Below the pieces are notes generated by a model, which was given only the letters and a program-made list of their open reading frames with translations, searched no databases and had not been told where the DNA came from. From Lingula anatina (taxonomy: Eukaryota; Brachiopoda; Lingulata; Lingulida; Lingulidae), in NCBI RefSeq assembly GCF_001039355.2, contig NW_019775770.1:15431-77430 (forward strand): a stretch of 62,000 bases of DNA, written 5' to 3'. The position numbers and the translations under genes were made by a program. Shown here in pieces: positions 13,501 through 26,387 of this stretch; within the stretch, counting starts at the first letter, position 1; each line of letters starts with the position of its first letter.

Positions 13501-16011
13501 CCAGGTGTATATAATCAGGGAACCTAACCTTCAGAGGGAAATCATGTAGCACCATCTGTGAGCTTCGCCCAAAACCATGTTCGGCCTCGTTCAGCTTTAT
13601 CATCAGTTCAGCACGTTCCTTCCCCCACTGTCTGGAGTTCTCTGCCAACTAGAAGATAACGAAAAGAGGAAGTATCTTAGACAACATGGCACTTGCATTT
13701 GCCTGCACTCACAAACAGCAGGACAACACTCCACACGAACTAAGGCCACATGTAACTCCAGAACATCAAAATTTTTACTCAGTTTCCCATTGTCTTAAAT
13801 GAAAATTGTGAATGCCTTTGTGAATTAGTCATGATTATCAGACATCATGAATTAAACTACTATATATACACTTTTACCATTTTAAACTCTGCCGAAATCT
13901 GCATTTGAAGTAAAACCCATTAAGGTATACTTTCAACGAAATCATCTGTATCTTTATTATTACTATTAGAGAGCCATAGTGCAGTTTTAAACACTATGTT
14001 TTATTTGGTTCCATTACAGAAATCATAGGGGTGTTAAAAATACGTGTAGTCACATGCTAGCACCATACTAAGCACTGTGCTAAATGGGGCGAAACAGCAT
14101 TTTAATTGCCTGGCTGGAGCCATGTTGATTTACTGGACGCCTCTGCCTCCTAACATTAGCATTATTTATTGCAAAAAAATAGCCAGGGTTCAGTCTTGCC
14201 AGGGAATATTAACAGAAGAGATATATTATGTGAAAAGCTGAACTGAATTGTAACATGTAGTGCTTCTTTCCATTTTTATTAATTTTTTTCATTTATTTCA
14301 CTTCAATTTTTACATCAAGAATTGCATTAAAAATCACCAAAACATGTAAATATAACAGACAAAGAGTTGACAAGGCAGTAAGACAAAAGAGAAAGCCAGA
14401 CTTGGGACCATACCTGTTTTTCCAAAGACATAATCCTGCCCTCTGCCTTATCCAGGGCCTGGTACAGCTCAAGCTTCTCTACATCATTTTCTGGCTCCTT
14501 GCCAGGATTTGGTCTATCCTAAAATTGACAAAGTCCATCGCAAAACAGATAAGCAAAACAAACAAACAAACAACATCCAAACTTTCTAGTAGGAATCAAA
14601 GATCAGACCTGTAGCCAGCATTTTCCGAAGGAGAAGGAGTTCTTTTTCTAAACTTTTTTACCCCACCAGTTGACCCACCTTGAGAAATGACATAAACTTT
14701 GATCAAATTTTCATTCAGGATGGGCCTTTTCCATGCATTGGGGCTTGAGGGAAAATCTCGATGGGTATTTAAAACATGCATCTTAACAGTAACTTTAAGC
14801 CTAAAGTTTATTTGCAAATTTTAGACTGTTGTGTTGAATAATATGCTTTTTGTTATGCTTGAGGATTGCCAAAACAGCATACAGTTTTTCTATTTTAAGA
14901 AATCACATTTGTAACATGCAAAGTAAAGATTAACAAATTGCTTTACGGAGAGACTATTTTCCTTATTTGTTGTTAAAAGTCTGATGCAGATTCTAGTAAA
15001 TACATTACAAGTACATGCATCAAACATCTTCATTACTTTTTAATGTTTTCTTACCTTCAGATCTTCAATTTCTATCCTAAGTCGTCTATTTTCGGCTAAC
15101 AAAATTTCATTGGCTTCCGTAGCTGTGCTGCTGTCCATGCCTAGAAGGCAACATGTGGAGATAAACTCACTCTCCCAGCAAAACAACAACAACAGTAATG
15201 AAAATATTAAAATGAATAAATAAATATGATAAAATGATAAAAAACATGGTGGTGTTCATTGTGTTAGTTGTGACAGGAGTAATGTGGTGTGCAGGCAGAA
15301 CTAACACAATATGACTTAAGTTTTCAGGCCAAGATTGCTGAGACTGAAAAAAAATTAGGAGGCACTAAGTACTCCACAGATCAAATATGGCTGACCCACT
15401 TGAATGAGTGTTGCCTAATCCCCACTGGGAATCTATTCATTGTCTATTAGGGGATAATTCAGCAAGCTTATAAGGGGGTCGCCATATGTGATCTGCGGAC
15501 TAGTTAGTTCGCTGTTGTGAATACAGCCTAAGATGGTTGACAAAGTACAGTTGACTGTGTAACATTGGTCAAAGTTTGCTTTAATGACCTGCAGTATATA
15601 TAACTGTATAACTAATAACTACATTTAAAAACCAGCAAACAGATAACTGGAATTTGATCTTAGTTCTGTCTGTCTGTCCTTCTGCCTATGTGACTCATTG
15701 CGTGTGTGTGTGCATATGCCCTTGTACATATGTGTGTGTGCTGAGAGAGAGAGAGGGAGGGAGAGATTGGACATCTTGAATATAAATTACCTGGGTTTCA
15801 ATTTTTTTCACTTTTATTATTATATTATTATAATTTTTTTATTTAATTGATTATATTTGTTTTATAACTGTTCAGTGATACAAAAGTCATTTGGTGTGTT
15901 TTTTTGATGAAAAATTTCAGAAGGTCTGCAGAGGAGAAGAAGAAACCTAACCCAGTGGGGATGGTACCTGCTGCAGCTGCTAATAATGCTGTGAGTTAGA
16001 CTCTTCTCTTC

Positions 16012-16054
<43 letters not shown>

Positions 16055-19000
16055 ATANCTCTGATTGACTTCATGATAATTTGTTTAAAATATTATAAAT
16101 TATAAGAAGCATATACCTTTAATATAATGCACATACATAAACACATGCCTGTCCACCCACTCACCTATACATGCACACATATACTGACACATTTGCCCCA
16201 TTTGAATACCTTTTGACTTTCCTTTACTCTGTTTGTCCAGTAATTTCTCCATCCTCTCAATGACTTTCTCCTGTTGTCGGCAGGCATCTTCAAGTTTTTT
16301 CACCTTCTGAGCTTTAGTCTGAAGTTTCTGAATGGCTTCCTGCTGAGAGCTGTGGGCTTGGTTCATTTTGATGTACTCTTTTTCCTTGTCATTTTTCTTG
16401 AAAAATTAAAAAAATAATTATTTTAATAATAAATCAATTAATTAATAATATAATAAAAGAGATGTGTTACCTACAAACAGTAACTCCATTGGTTATTTAT
16501 ATGGAGCATTATTCCCAGATATGAGAGCTACGAGTACCCTTAGCAAAATACTAGCCCTGCCAAAAACTTCTTGATAATTTGCTACAAATTTTCAAAGGAT
16601 TTTTATGTTCTTGCGATTTGCTGCAAAACGTTCATTTTTCTATGGGGAAATACATGCATACATACATACATACATACATACATACATACATACATACATA
16701 CATACCCCAGGAGGGAGAATTTCTGATACACATATGATACACTTGTACATGGATGGCTTTTAGCCAAGTTCTGCATTACTGACACTTGAACCTACCTTAA
16801 TAAGATCATTTTGTAATTTTTGTACTTTCTCCTTGTAATTTTTCAACTCCGCTGTCTGACTTGCCAGTTTCTGTTTTAGTGACACTGAAACAGAAAAGTG
16901 AACATCTAAGCCTCTAAGGTAGAAGAGAAAATTAAGTTTCCACATATTCTACATTAAATTTCAAAATTATGCCCCTTATTAAAAGACCACACATTTTATG
17001 ACGGTTGATGCTTTTTTTTGCAAATTAACATTTTGGAACCATCAACCTAAAGAACTATACTGATTAGCAATGAGATCTAGTATATTAAAAAACTGCAATA
17101 TTTATGTCTGCATTTGTAAATTTTGGAAAAAATCATAAATGCTTTTTCCATGCCAGCAAGTCCCAGTGTAAACATTTTCAAGCACAGTTGTTTCTACTGA
17201 AAAGTTCTGTATCGACATTAAATCACTCAACTCACTGTATCTTGTGCAGATTTCAGCTTTTGAGATTCCGTCCAGTTCAGCTGAGTCCAGCATGAGCTTA
17301 GTGGCATCATTATAGTTGCTCAGACGTCTGCGCAAGTCACTGTTCTGATCCTCCAGGTCCTTAATCTGTTTTCTCAGAGTGAGAATGTCGTCGCCCATCT
17401 TGTGAATAGCTGCCCGGTAATTTTCTAGCTCTTTCATTTGATGGTCCAGCAAAGCCATGGATGTTTTCTCCAAGTCATCACTTTGCCTATAAAGCAGTCA
17501 AATATCACTTATTTGGCTTCAGCCATTTTCAGTTGCATTTTACAAGTTTGAAATATTCCAAAGTACATTTCTATCTAAATTATGTAAGACCTCTGGTACA
17601 AATTGCAAATTTACGTAATTATTAATTATTATTACACATTTTAGATATAATTATTCAACTTCTAATTTCTAACAAATTCTAAAATAAAAGGCCACCTTTC
17701 TTTATTTCCCTCTGGTTTCCTGGATTTCCCAGCCTTGGCATCTTTATCATCAGCGTCAGTGAAGATGTACTGGTACTCTGGAAGCACAGCCGTCATTGCA
17801 TTGTAATCAGGAAATTCTCCATCTTGGAGAGGCTGAAACGGAGGAATTTAACCATTTTACAGTAACTGTTATACTGTTTTTTTTTTCATATATGTAAGCA
17901 TCCAAGGTCAAAGCATTCATTTTGTCTGTTCTGATCTTATTTATCATGTAGGTGGTTTGAATTTCAGTGTACAAAAGTCATGTAACATGCATTTACAATT
18001 CCCTTACAGCATACAACTTAAAGACCCAGATTACTTCAAATGTGGCTTTCACGCTTCTTTCATTTTTCATCTCCATCAGGAACTAATTCTGCTTTTTAGT
18101 GCTTTCTCATATTCACTGTCTGATAAGTTATAACAGACCATTTTGAACAAAATTGCTGGCATAGAAGAAAAAAAAGCACAATTTACATTCTTTTGTTTCC
18201 AAGTTACAAAATCCTGACAACATGGAGAATTGCAGTCAAGATACCACATTCCAACACCGAAAGAATATAAAACAGAACTGAAAGCTCTGAAGTTTACAAT
18301 CCATACTGCTAATATGCATTTAGACATCCACATGTATGCTACATGTTAGATCTTGACAGTAACATGATACATGATCACGGACAACAATTAAAACAGCCAT
18401 GCATGATGAATTGAGCTGTCCAATACTACAATCTGATTCAGTGAATGTGGGTCGAGTTGGCTGTCGAGTTCTCTGGAGGATTTCCGCCTTTGCAATTGAA
18501 CAGATGTATTCCATCACATTTATATTATTGCAGAGCTGCAAGCAGTACATACAGATCATAATTACAATTACCTGCCATAAAAGATTCTGATTAACAAAAC
18601 CCCCCATGAGGGTTGGGAAGCCAACTGGGATTGAAGCATTCTTGTTATAAGTTAATTGTATATTTTGTTATAAGTGTGATAAAATGTGGCGAGGGCAATA
18701 CAGCATAACTTTAATTAACACTGATAATTTTTTCAATTATGACTGGATAAAAATGTCACAGTTTATGCTGGGTTACTATAGGGAAATTACCATGTGCATG
18801 GCATGGTAAAATCGATCTACATTCTTTTTTATCTGATGAGTACTTTAAAGCTCAATCAAAAGCATTTTCTTTAGTACAACTTTAGATGGAATTACACAGA
18901 AACATAACAAACATTTTCAATTAGTTTTTCATTACCATAAAATTCTCTTTGACCCAAATTACATGTCTGCTAACAGTATTATTTCTGCACAAACACACAA

Positions 19001-22000
19001 GTTTACTTCAACCAATAAAATATTAGTAAGCGACTAAAAGTACTAAATATCTTTGAAACGGGGAAATTTATTGATTGCGATGTGAAGAAATTACTCTCAC
19101 CGTCTCTGTAAACACTCAAGCAGTGGGTCAGTGAGTAATCACAAAGACTTTCCATTTACTGAGGGAGGGATCTGCATGGGTTTAAGACAACTGACAGTAT
19201 AAAACAAATATTTGTGAAAAAATATGATTGATGATTGATGATTATGCTGAGATTATCACTTGCACAGTACTCCAGATCAGTAATCAAATTTAGGATAAAA
19301 ACCTGAAATATGTTTGTTTTTCCATTATTGTGTGAGTCTAATTCTGATATTTCTTTTAAGCATGCAAGCGCACACACACACGTTGCTTACCTCTCTTTTA
19401 AATTATCACTGAGCAGTGTATTAGTTCATAAAACTGATTGCATAAACAAGATCTGATTAAGTATTCAATGATACATGTAGTAGTATTATATTATGTGGTA
19501 TATATACATGTACATGTACTAGCTGGTGCAGCTATGCAAGAACATGAATGTACATGTATTACATGTACATGCACATGTACATTGTAATACACTGTGCATA
19601 CAACATGTAACAAAACTCAAATACTGGCAAACATAGAAATAAATAAATGACTAAAAATACTTAAACAGCTGCACTCAAACTAATAACTAGACTTATTTCC
19701 AACACTAGGCTACTGTAGTATAGGTGCATGAAGCCCAACCTGATGACAGCCCCTACATAGTACAGTCTAGACAAATAAAGGAATTACCTGTGAAGTATAT
19801 GGCCTATAGTACATAGTCGCCATGGTGGTGGTGTCTGCTCAGCCAAAAACCATACACATCAACACTTGTCAAACTTTCCTAGAGCAGGCCACAAATTCTT
19901 TAAAGGAGACCGCCATTTTGAGCAAATTACATCCCAGAGCACTTTGCCCTCCTTACAGTGAAATCTGAGTAACCCCAAATAAATTTTAAAGGTCAAGCTA
20001 TTCTGCACTGAATAAAGCAGGGCTCCGTCATTTGTGTGTAATGTTTGGGTAGGCTTTAGTGTACCTGACGACTATCAGCTAGAGCGGCAAGGCTGAGTAA
20101 ACAAATACAGTTATCACCGTGAGAGGTGCAAAACTCTGGCTTTGATTGGCCCTTCCGTTACTCACACCTGGTTTGATTGGTCAAAACTTTGGCATAGGGG
20201 GAAATGCAAACTCCTGGAAGATATTGGGTTTAAATTTTAAGCTAAATCCTGCTCTATATGAAAAGACATGCATATCATCATGTTTTAGTTACCATCCACA
20301 GCATCAAACAAAATACACAGAGTAAGTTTGTGTAAACACCATTAGCACTGGCAACAGAAGAAGAGTTTGTAACTAACTATACCAAGGTGAAGTGAAATAT
20401 CAAAGAAAAGTTATTATTTCCTTATCTCTATCACCTGGGCAAAGTGAATGCAGACCACAAACATGATTTCTATGAATAGACCACAGCAAACCTGCAAACT
20501 CCTTAAGGCCTGACTCAGTCTTTCCAGCTAAATTACCATGAAGAAAACCTTCATTACTCATGTGATATACCGTGTACATGTACTACATGTATGTTGGTCA
20601 GTGGTGGGTATGATTATTTATTAATTCATGTTTATTTCTTAGATGTACGTCTGACTATTGTGAAAAATAAAAAAATAATCAACATGAAAAACTATACCTG
20701 TATCAGTAAAACCAGAAATACACAAATGGGAAATATTTTTGTCATCATAATTATTCAGAAAGAAAAAAATATTTGTTTAAACATTTAGAATACATTGAAG
20801 TGGAAAAGACATTAAAACAAAAATCAGGTATAAGGACAGATTTTTCATCACAAATATTCAGGAATAAAAGGACCTTTAATCTATAAATCTTTCAAAAATA
20901 TTAAAAGGATTACACCACTCACAGACAGTGGCTTTTTTCTTCCTTTAAACCTTTCAAAAATATTAAAAGGAAGAAAGGATTACACCACTCACAAACAGTG
21001 GCTTTTTTCTTCCTTTAAACCTTTCAAAAATATTAAAAGGAAGAAAGGATTACACCACTTACAGACAGTGGCTTTTTTCTTCCTTTAAACCTTTCAAAAA
21101 TATTAAAAGGAAGAAAGGATTACACCACTTACAGACAGTGGCTTTTTTCTTCCTTTAAACCTTTCAAAAATATTAAAAGGAAGAAAGGATTACACCACTT
21201 ACAGACAGTGGCTTTTTTCTTCCTTTAAACCTTTCAAAAATATTAAAAGGAAGAAAGGATTACACCACTTACAGACAGTGGCTTTTTTCTTCCTTTAAAC
21301 CTTTCAAAAATATTAAAAGGAAGAAAGGATTACACCACTTACAGACAGTGGCTTTTTTCTTCCTTTAAACCTTTCAAAAATATTAAAAGGAAGAAAGGAT
21401 TACACCACTTACAGACAGTGGCTTTTTTCTTCCTTTAAACCTTTCAAAAATATTAAAAGGAAGAAAGGATTACACCACTTACAGACAGTGGCTTTTTTCT
21501 TCCTTTAAACTTCTAAAAATATTAAAAGGAAGAGAGGATTACACCACTCACAGACAGTGGCTTTTTTTTCTTCCTTTGGAGTGTGAGGGTGGGTTCTAGA
21601 ACTGGCTCCATCTCTGAGTCACTGTCATCTTCTTGTTCTTGCCCCACTGTTGTTGGCCTGTCTTGTATACTGGGCTCCTCCTGGTGGAAATACTCCCCCA
21701 AAGTGTCATTTACATCATGATCCACTGTTAAAATCTCTGCTTTTGGTTCATGGACTGTTTCAGAGTCTGAATGGGAATGAGTTAAGTCCAACATTGGGAG
21801 GATGTCTGGGTTTGTTGCTGATACCAAGGAATCCGGTCTCTGAAGGAAAAAAAATCATTTTCCATTCTGGTGCATATCATGGAGAGAATTTTCCCCATTC
21901 TTTTAATATTCACCTGTAAATTAAATTAATTGATGATGAAATTATTCTACCTTTTAAAGATGTTATATTGTTGTGGGGCATGTACAGTAATTTCAATGAA

Positions 22001-25000
22001 ATACTTTCTGAATAGTAAAAATGGACATTTTAATCATTTAAACAACAACACAGATTACAAAGAATGGACCAGGCAAATAACCTACGTACCTCGTTGGTGA
22101 TCAATCTCAGCAGAAGATTTATTGCAGGCATTTTTCCATCAAAAGTGTTCAATGTTGAACCCTTAAACAATAAACAATGAGATATGACTTCAAATATCTT
22201 GGATTAAATTTTTTATGAATTTCAACATTTTTAACCATTTTCAGAAAGAGTTGTTACTCATGTATGCTATAAAGTGTTTATTTTCTACAATCTCAAAATT
22301 ATCTATTTTGCAATGGAAGCATAAAAAAAAACACTGAAAAGGCAAAGGAAATGGCGAGACTCAACTCAATAAAATCATGCTCAAGCCAGCATAATAATAA
22401 CCACACCAGATAACCATTAAATTACTCCATTAAGCCCCTTTTACACTGGACAGCATCCTTTCTGCCTCCTGTAGTACAGCCCATTTGAGAGTAAAAAAAA
22501 ACAACTTAACATGCCAACAATAAGCTGATCATTGAGCATTCATTTTGTAGCCAAAGCGATGCTTGTGCCTTCTTTCTACGACCACAGCGATGCCAGTTTC
22601 ATGGTCACACAAAGGACAGAAAAGGGACAGCAAATTAAGATCCCTGCCCTCCAGCGTAAAGGGGTTTTTACACACAAACCTGTATCACCAGTCCTTCCAC
22701 CCTGAGCCCCATCCCAGCCCTCTCAGTTGACAGCTGCTTGTAGACATGCTGGTCCAGCAGCAACGTGGCAAACCCCACTGGACTACGCACCCTCCATGTC
22801 ACCTCATTCAGTGCTGGAACAGACCACAAACACCCTGAGTGTCAGAGGTCAATGGAAACCCTACTCTACAGGCTGATCATAGAGGCGAGTTTCCGGAGAA
22901 TCCTCTTAAACACAGGGTGTGCTTGGTGTATGGGCAGATTTATGTATGTCTATAGCCAAAATACAATTCTGATATATGGTAATGGTTAATGTATTTTTTA
23001 TACCATTATGATCTCTACCACAAACATGGTTGGTTCCAAAAATTAAATTGAATTCATCTAAATTAAAAATAACTTTGGCCAAATAAATGCATACTATATT
23101 TTTTTCATTTTCTGTGACCAAATTAAAATTTGTTTAAAATTTGGCTAAATATAATTACAGTATGCCAAGCCCTACATGTAATAGTCAAAACAAATTTCAA
23201 ACAAACCATTAGTCTGACAATTTTCTGTTGCAATAATAAAAAGTATCAAATTAAATATAAAGATTAATGACAATTTACCCATGGAAGCAAAGTAAAACTC
23301 AATTACTAGCGCAGCACCAGGAGTGAAGAGAGTGGCATTGTCCCGGACATTGTTGAACAGAAATGGATGATTCCATACGGGCTTTTCTTGGGGATAGCCG
23401 GGAAGTGACACCTAGCAGAGAAAGTCATTAAGAGTTTATATGATTAGTAATAAAAAATTGTAAGGGAAAAATGAATATACTTTTTATAATTCTATACAAA
23501 AAATATACTGAAAATATTTAACTGAAAAAATTCACTATTTCAAAAATATTAAACAATCCATTATGGTATCTGCATAGCAGAAAATTTTTTTATTTAATTA
23601 GTTGTACACTGTATCAAATGGAATGAAATCAATGAGAATTTTTTATCTTTGGCAACTCCTCACCTGTGGGTACCCCTGTGACTGGTGTGGAGCAATAGAA
23701 AACGAAGAAGGGTGAGGTGAAGGAAATGACACTGTACTAAGAGTGATCCCTGCTGTCCTGGGGAAACTGGACAAACTGGACTGTCTGAAATGGTCAAAGT
23801 TTCAACTACAGAGTAAAGCTGGGAAAAGTGTGAAAGTTAAAGTTCTGACACCTGCCAGAAAAAAACATTCACATTGCTTCATTTTAACCTAAACAGGTTT
23901 AATCTAGTAAATGTAACAACTTTCGTAAAAATTATCTGATCATGCTGAGATTCTTTAAAAAGTATTTTTGCCTGAAATGATGGAAAAATTTTGTAAAAAT
24001 AAATTCTAAAATGAGTTATATCTTCAATGTTTAAATCATAGGTGGTATGTAGTCAAATTTTATAAATAAAAATATGAACTAAGAAGGGAAGCATCAACCA
24101 TTTTGTAATGTTGTAAATGTTAAAGTTGCTGCATGTTAGTGTGAGTGAAAGCATCATGACACAACACCTAATGTTAAATAAAAATCCCTTCACTTGGTTA
24201 CTGTGTGTGATTAGTTAAGCTAAGATAAAATGATGATACACTTAACAAGACAGAGATCCAGTAAGTAGAATGATGCTTAAAATGGGCATGCTGCTTCCTC
24301 CTTGATTGCTGGTAAATGTTCATAAGCACAAAAGATCCATCCAAGACACATCGTTTGGTGAAAGACAATTTAAAAGGAAAAACAACATCAAACAATAAGG
24401 CATAATGCTACTGTCCACGTACTTGTAATGATGATAGTCAGGCACCACCCTCGCAACAGCTATCACAGAACCTCTGGAGTTTACAAAGGGCTGGTGGACT
24501 GATCTCAGAAGTACCTGAAAAATGTTGTTTGTAGTTTGGGGTTTTTAAAAAGGAATGAGGGGTGGGGGGTGGGGATCAAAATTTTGGCACACATCATGCA
24601 GCAGTCTGATTCAAACCTATAGTCAACTAGGTTTTGTTTGGTTTTGTCCTCAAATAATTAAAACATACCAAATCATCGCAAAATATCACTTTTCTTTATT
24701 TGTTTTACTTAACTAGTCATTTCATTGTTTTTTTTTTCTTTAACGTTAAAGTCCATAATTAAAAGTTCATTTAAATTAACACCCATAGACTAAACTTCAA
24801 CTTTCAAAACTTTTAAAAATAAAAGCATAAATAAAATGCAAAGTGGAAGTGAAACTAAAAGCCACACCCACCTCCAGGGCACAATAGTTAGGTGAAGACA
24901 TATCCCTGGGGAGAGTGCTGGATTTCCTCATCAAGGACACAAATAATCTGGAACCACTGGGAATATCTCTGCAGGGCTTCAGTTTTTGAAAACAAGTTTC

Positions 25001-26344
25001 ACTTTATAACTTAAACTATATACAGTGAGTACATATATAAAAAGTGCATTTCAGTTATAAAATGGATAATTTTACATAGCACATTTAAACTGGTTCATCG
25101 ACAAAACTTGGATACGAAAACTGTGTTTGTATGGAAAATGTTCATTCCAATATGATATGGTATTATATAATACTTGATAATTTATATTAATTCTATAATA
25201 TGTTTGGTTCTTGTTGTTTTGATTAATTAAAAACATTTCCCAAAAGCATTAAATAATAGAAATAATGCAAAGAAAATGTGCGATAATAATTCAATCACCA
25301 TTATGAGCAGATCTTATAAAAGTTTTCTCACCATGACCATTTCTAAGTGATACGGATGGAAAGGCTGCAGATAGAAGATTGGCAAACGACAGGAAACAAG
25401 GGTCTGCTTTGATGGATTATCTGCCACTGTCACAATCAGGACTTAATGAAACAAAATGGCAAATATTTTCACCACTGACAAACATAATGAAAAGAAGGAA
25501 TGCTGAGATACCATCTTAACTCATTAAATTTTTTAATATCTTCCATGCTAAAAAATTTTGTCAATACTTAAGAAAAAAATTCCCCTTTTTTGTCTCAAAC
25601 TTTATGTTGTCTGCCTCTCAATCTAATCCTCCCTTTCATTTTTTTTTTTTTTTGTTCATAGTTCATTAATTTTTCAGTTGTCCACTTCACAGTAACTCTT
25701 CACACATCTCACCCTCTTTTTTGCTAACTGCAGCATCATACTCCACCGTGACAGCCTCCTCCCATGATGGGGAGTGGGTGGGAGGTATGCTGGGGTGGGT
25801 CACGCCCTGGGCTTTTCTTCCATGCTCTTGGTCACTTTGAGTTTTACTGATAGCAATAAATAGAGTAAATAAATGTAAATATTGTATCAATGGGTAAAAA
25901 TGTTCATTATAAATGCAGCAATGAAATCATACAAACTGTGTTACTTTTTCTGATTTTTTTCATTTGCATATTTGTTTATTCAAGATTGATCAAAAATTTT
26001 GATAGCTCACACTGTCACATATGGAGATGGAATTCTTCCATCTTTGTTCGAGGGCAAACTGTTGGCACCATGTATAATCAAAAGAATCTGTTCTTTTCCA
26101 GGTTTAGCGACATGGTTCCACAAACTTTGACCTCGTTGTCTTGTCTCTAGTCTGCCATCCTTCAAAGGGGACTCCACGACCTTTCAAATTAACGAAGCAA
26201 AGTACCTGTGATTTTTTAAACTTTCAAAATGTATTTATGATTAAAACATTCACACAAGACAATAAAATATTGAATTAACTTTGAAATTCATATTATTATG
26301 TTCATAAGTCATAGTCATGATTGCAAAACGGACTAGAAACAGCG

Positions 26345-26387
<43 letters not shown>

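Larger units (their letters stand above)
15055..17832 (-). other. CCDC33: CCDC33 coiled-coil exon cluster
   Basis: Five exons (17696-17832, 17236-17486, 16796-16884, 16210-16396, 15055-15140) encode roughly residues 732-981. Heptad-like spacing of Leu, Ile and Met with abundant Glu, Lys and Gln starts at about residue 780. Recognisable stretches are MALLDHQMKELENYRAAI, LTLRKQIKDLEDQNSDLRRR, LASQTAELKNYKEKVQKLQ and EANEILLAENRRLRIEIEDL. This matches the conserved coiled-coil half of the family. Codons split at each junction restore sensible residues. Confidence 0.85.

Noticed and set aside
17104-17295. Open frames antisense to CCDC33 exons (also 26416-26807, 13577-13798, 21650-21919)
   Set aside because: Shadows of the coding strand; the minus-strand frames carry the family motifs and join in phase.
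18320-18607. Longer minus-strand frame around CCDC33 exon 13, including NINVMEYICSIAKAEILQRT
   Set aside because: Looks protein-like, but lies past the exon 13 donor in the intron and has no matching donor and phase to the next exon; kept only as a weak possibility of a cassette exon.
19156-19377. Minus-strand segment KEISELDSHNNGKTNIFQ followed by a gt
   Set aside because: No acceptor with fitting phase; CCDC33 joins correctly without it.
19801-19830. Palindromic GTCGCCATGGTGGT at the short-isoform ATG, resembling a ciliary X-box
   Set aside because: Only half of the RFX consensus is met, and it overlaps the start codon, so the symmetry is probably incidental.
20870-21577. Tandem array considered as a CRISPR-like or satellite-encoded repeat protein
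   Set aside because: Units are contiguous without unique spacers and contain stops in all useful frames; it is a minisatellite.
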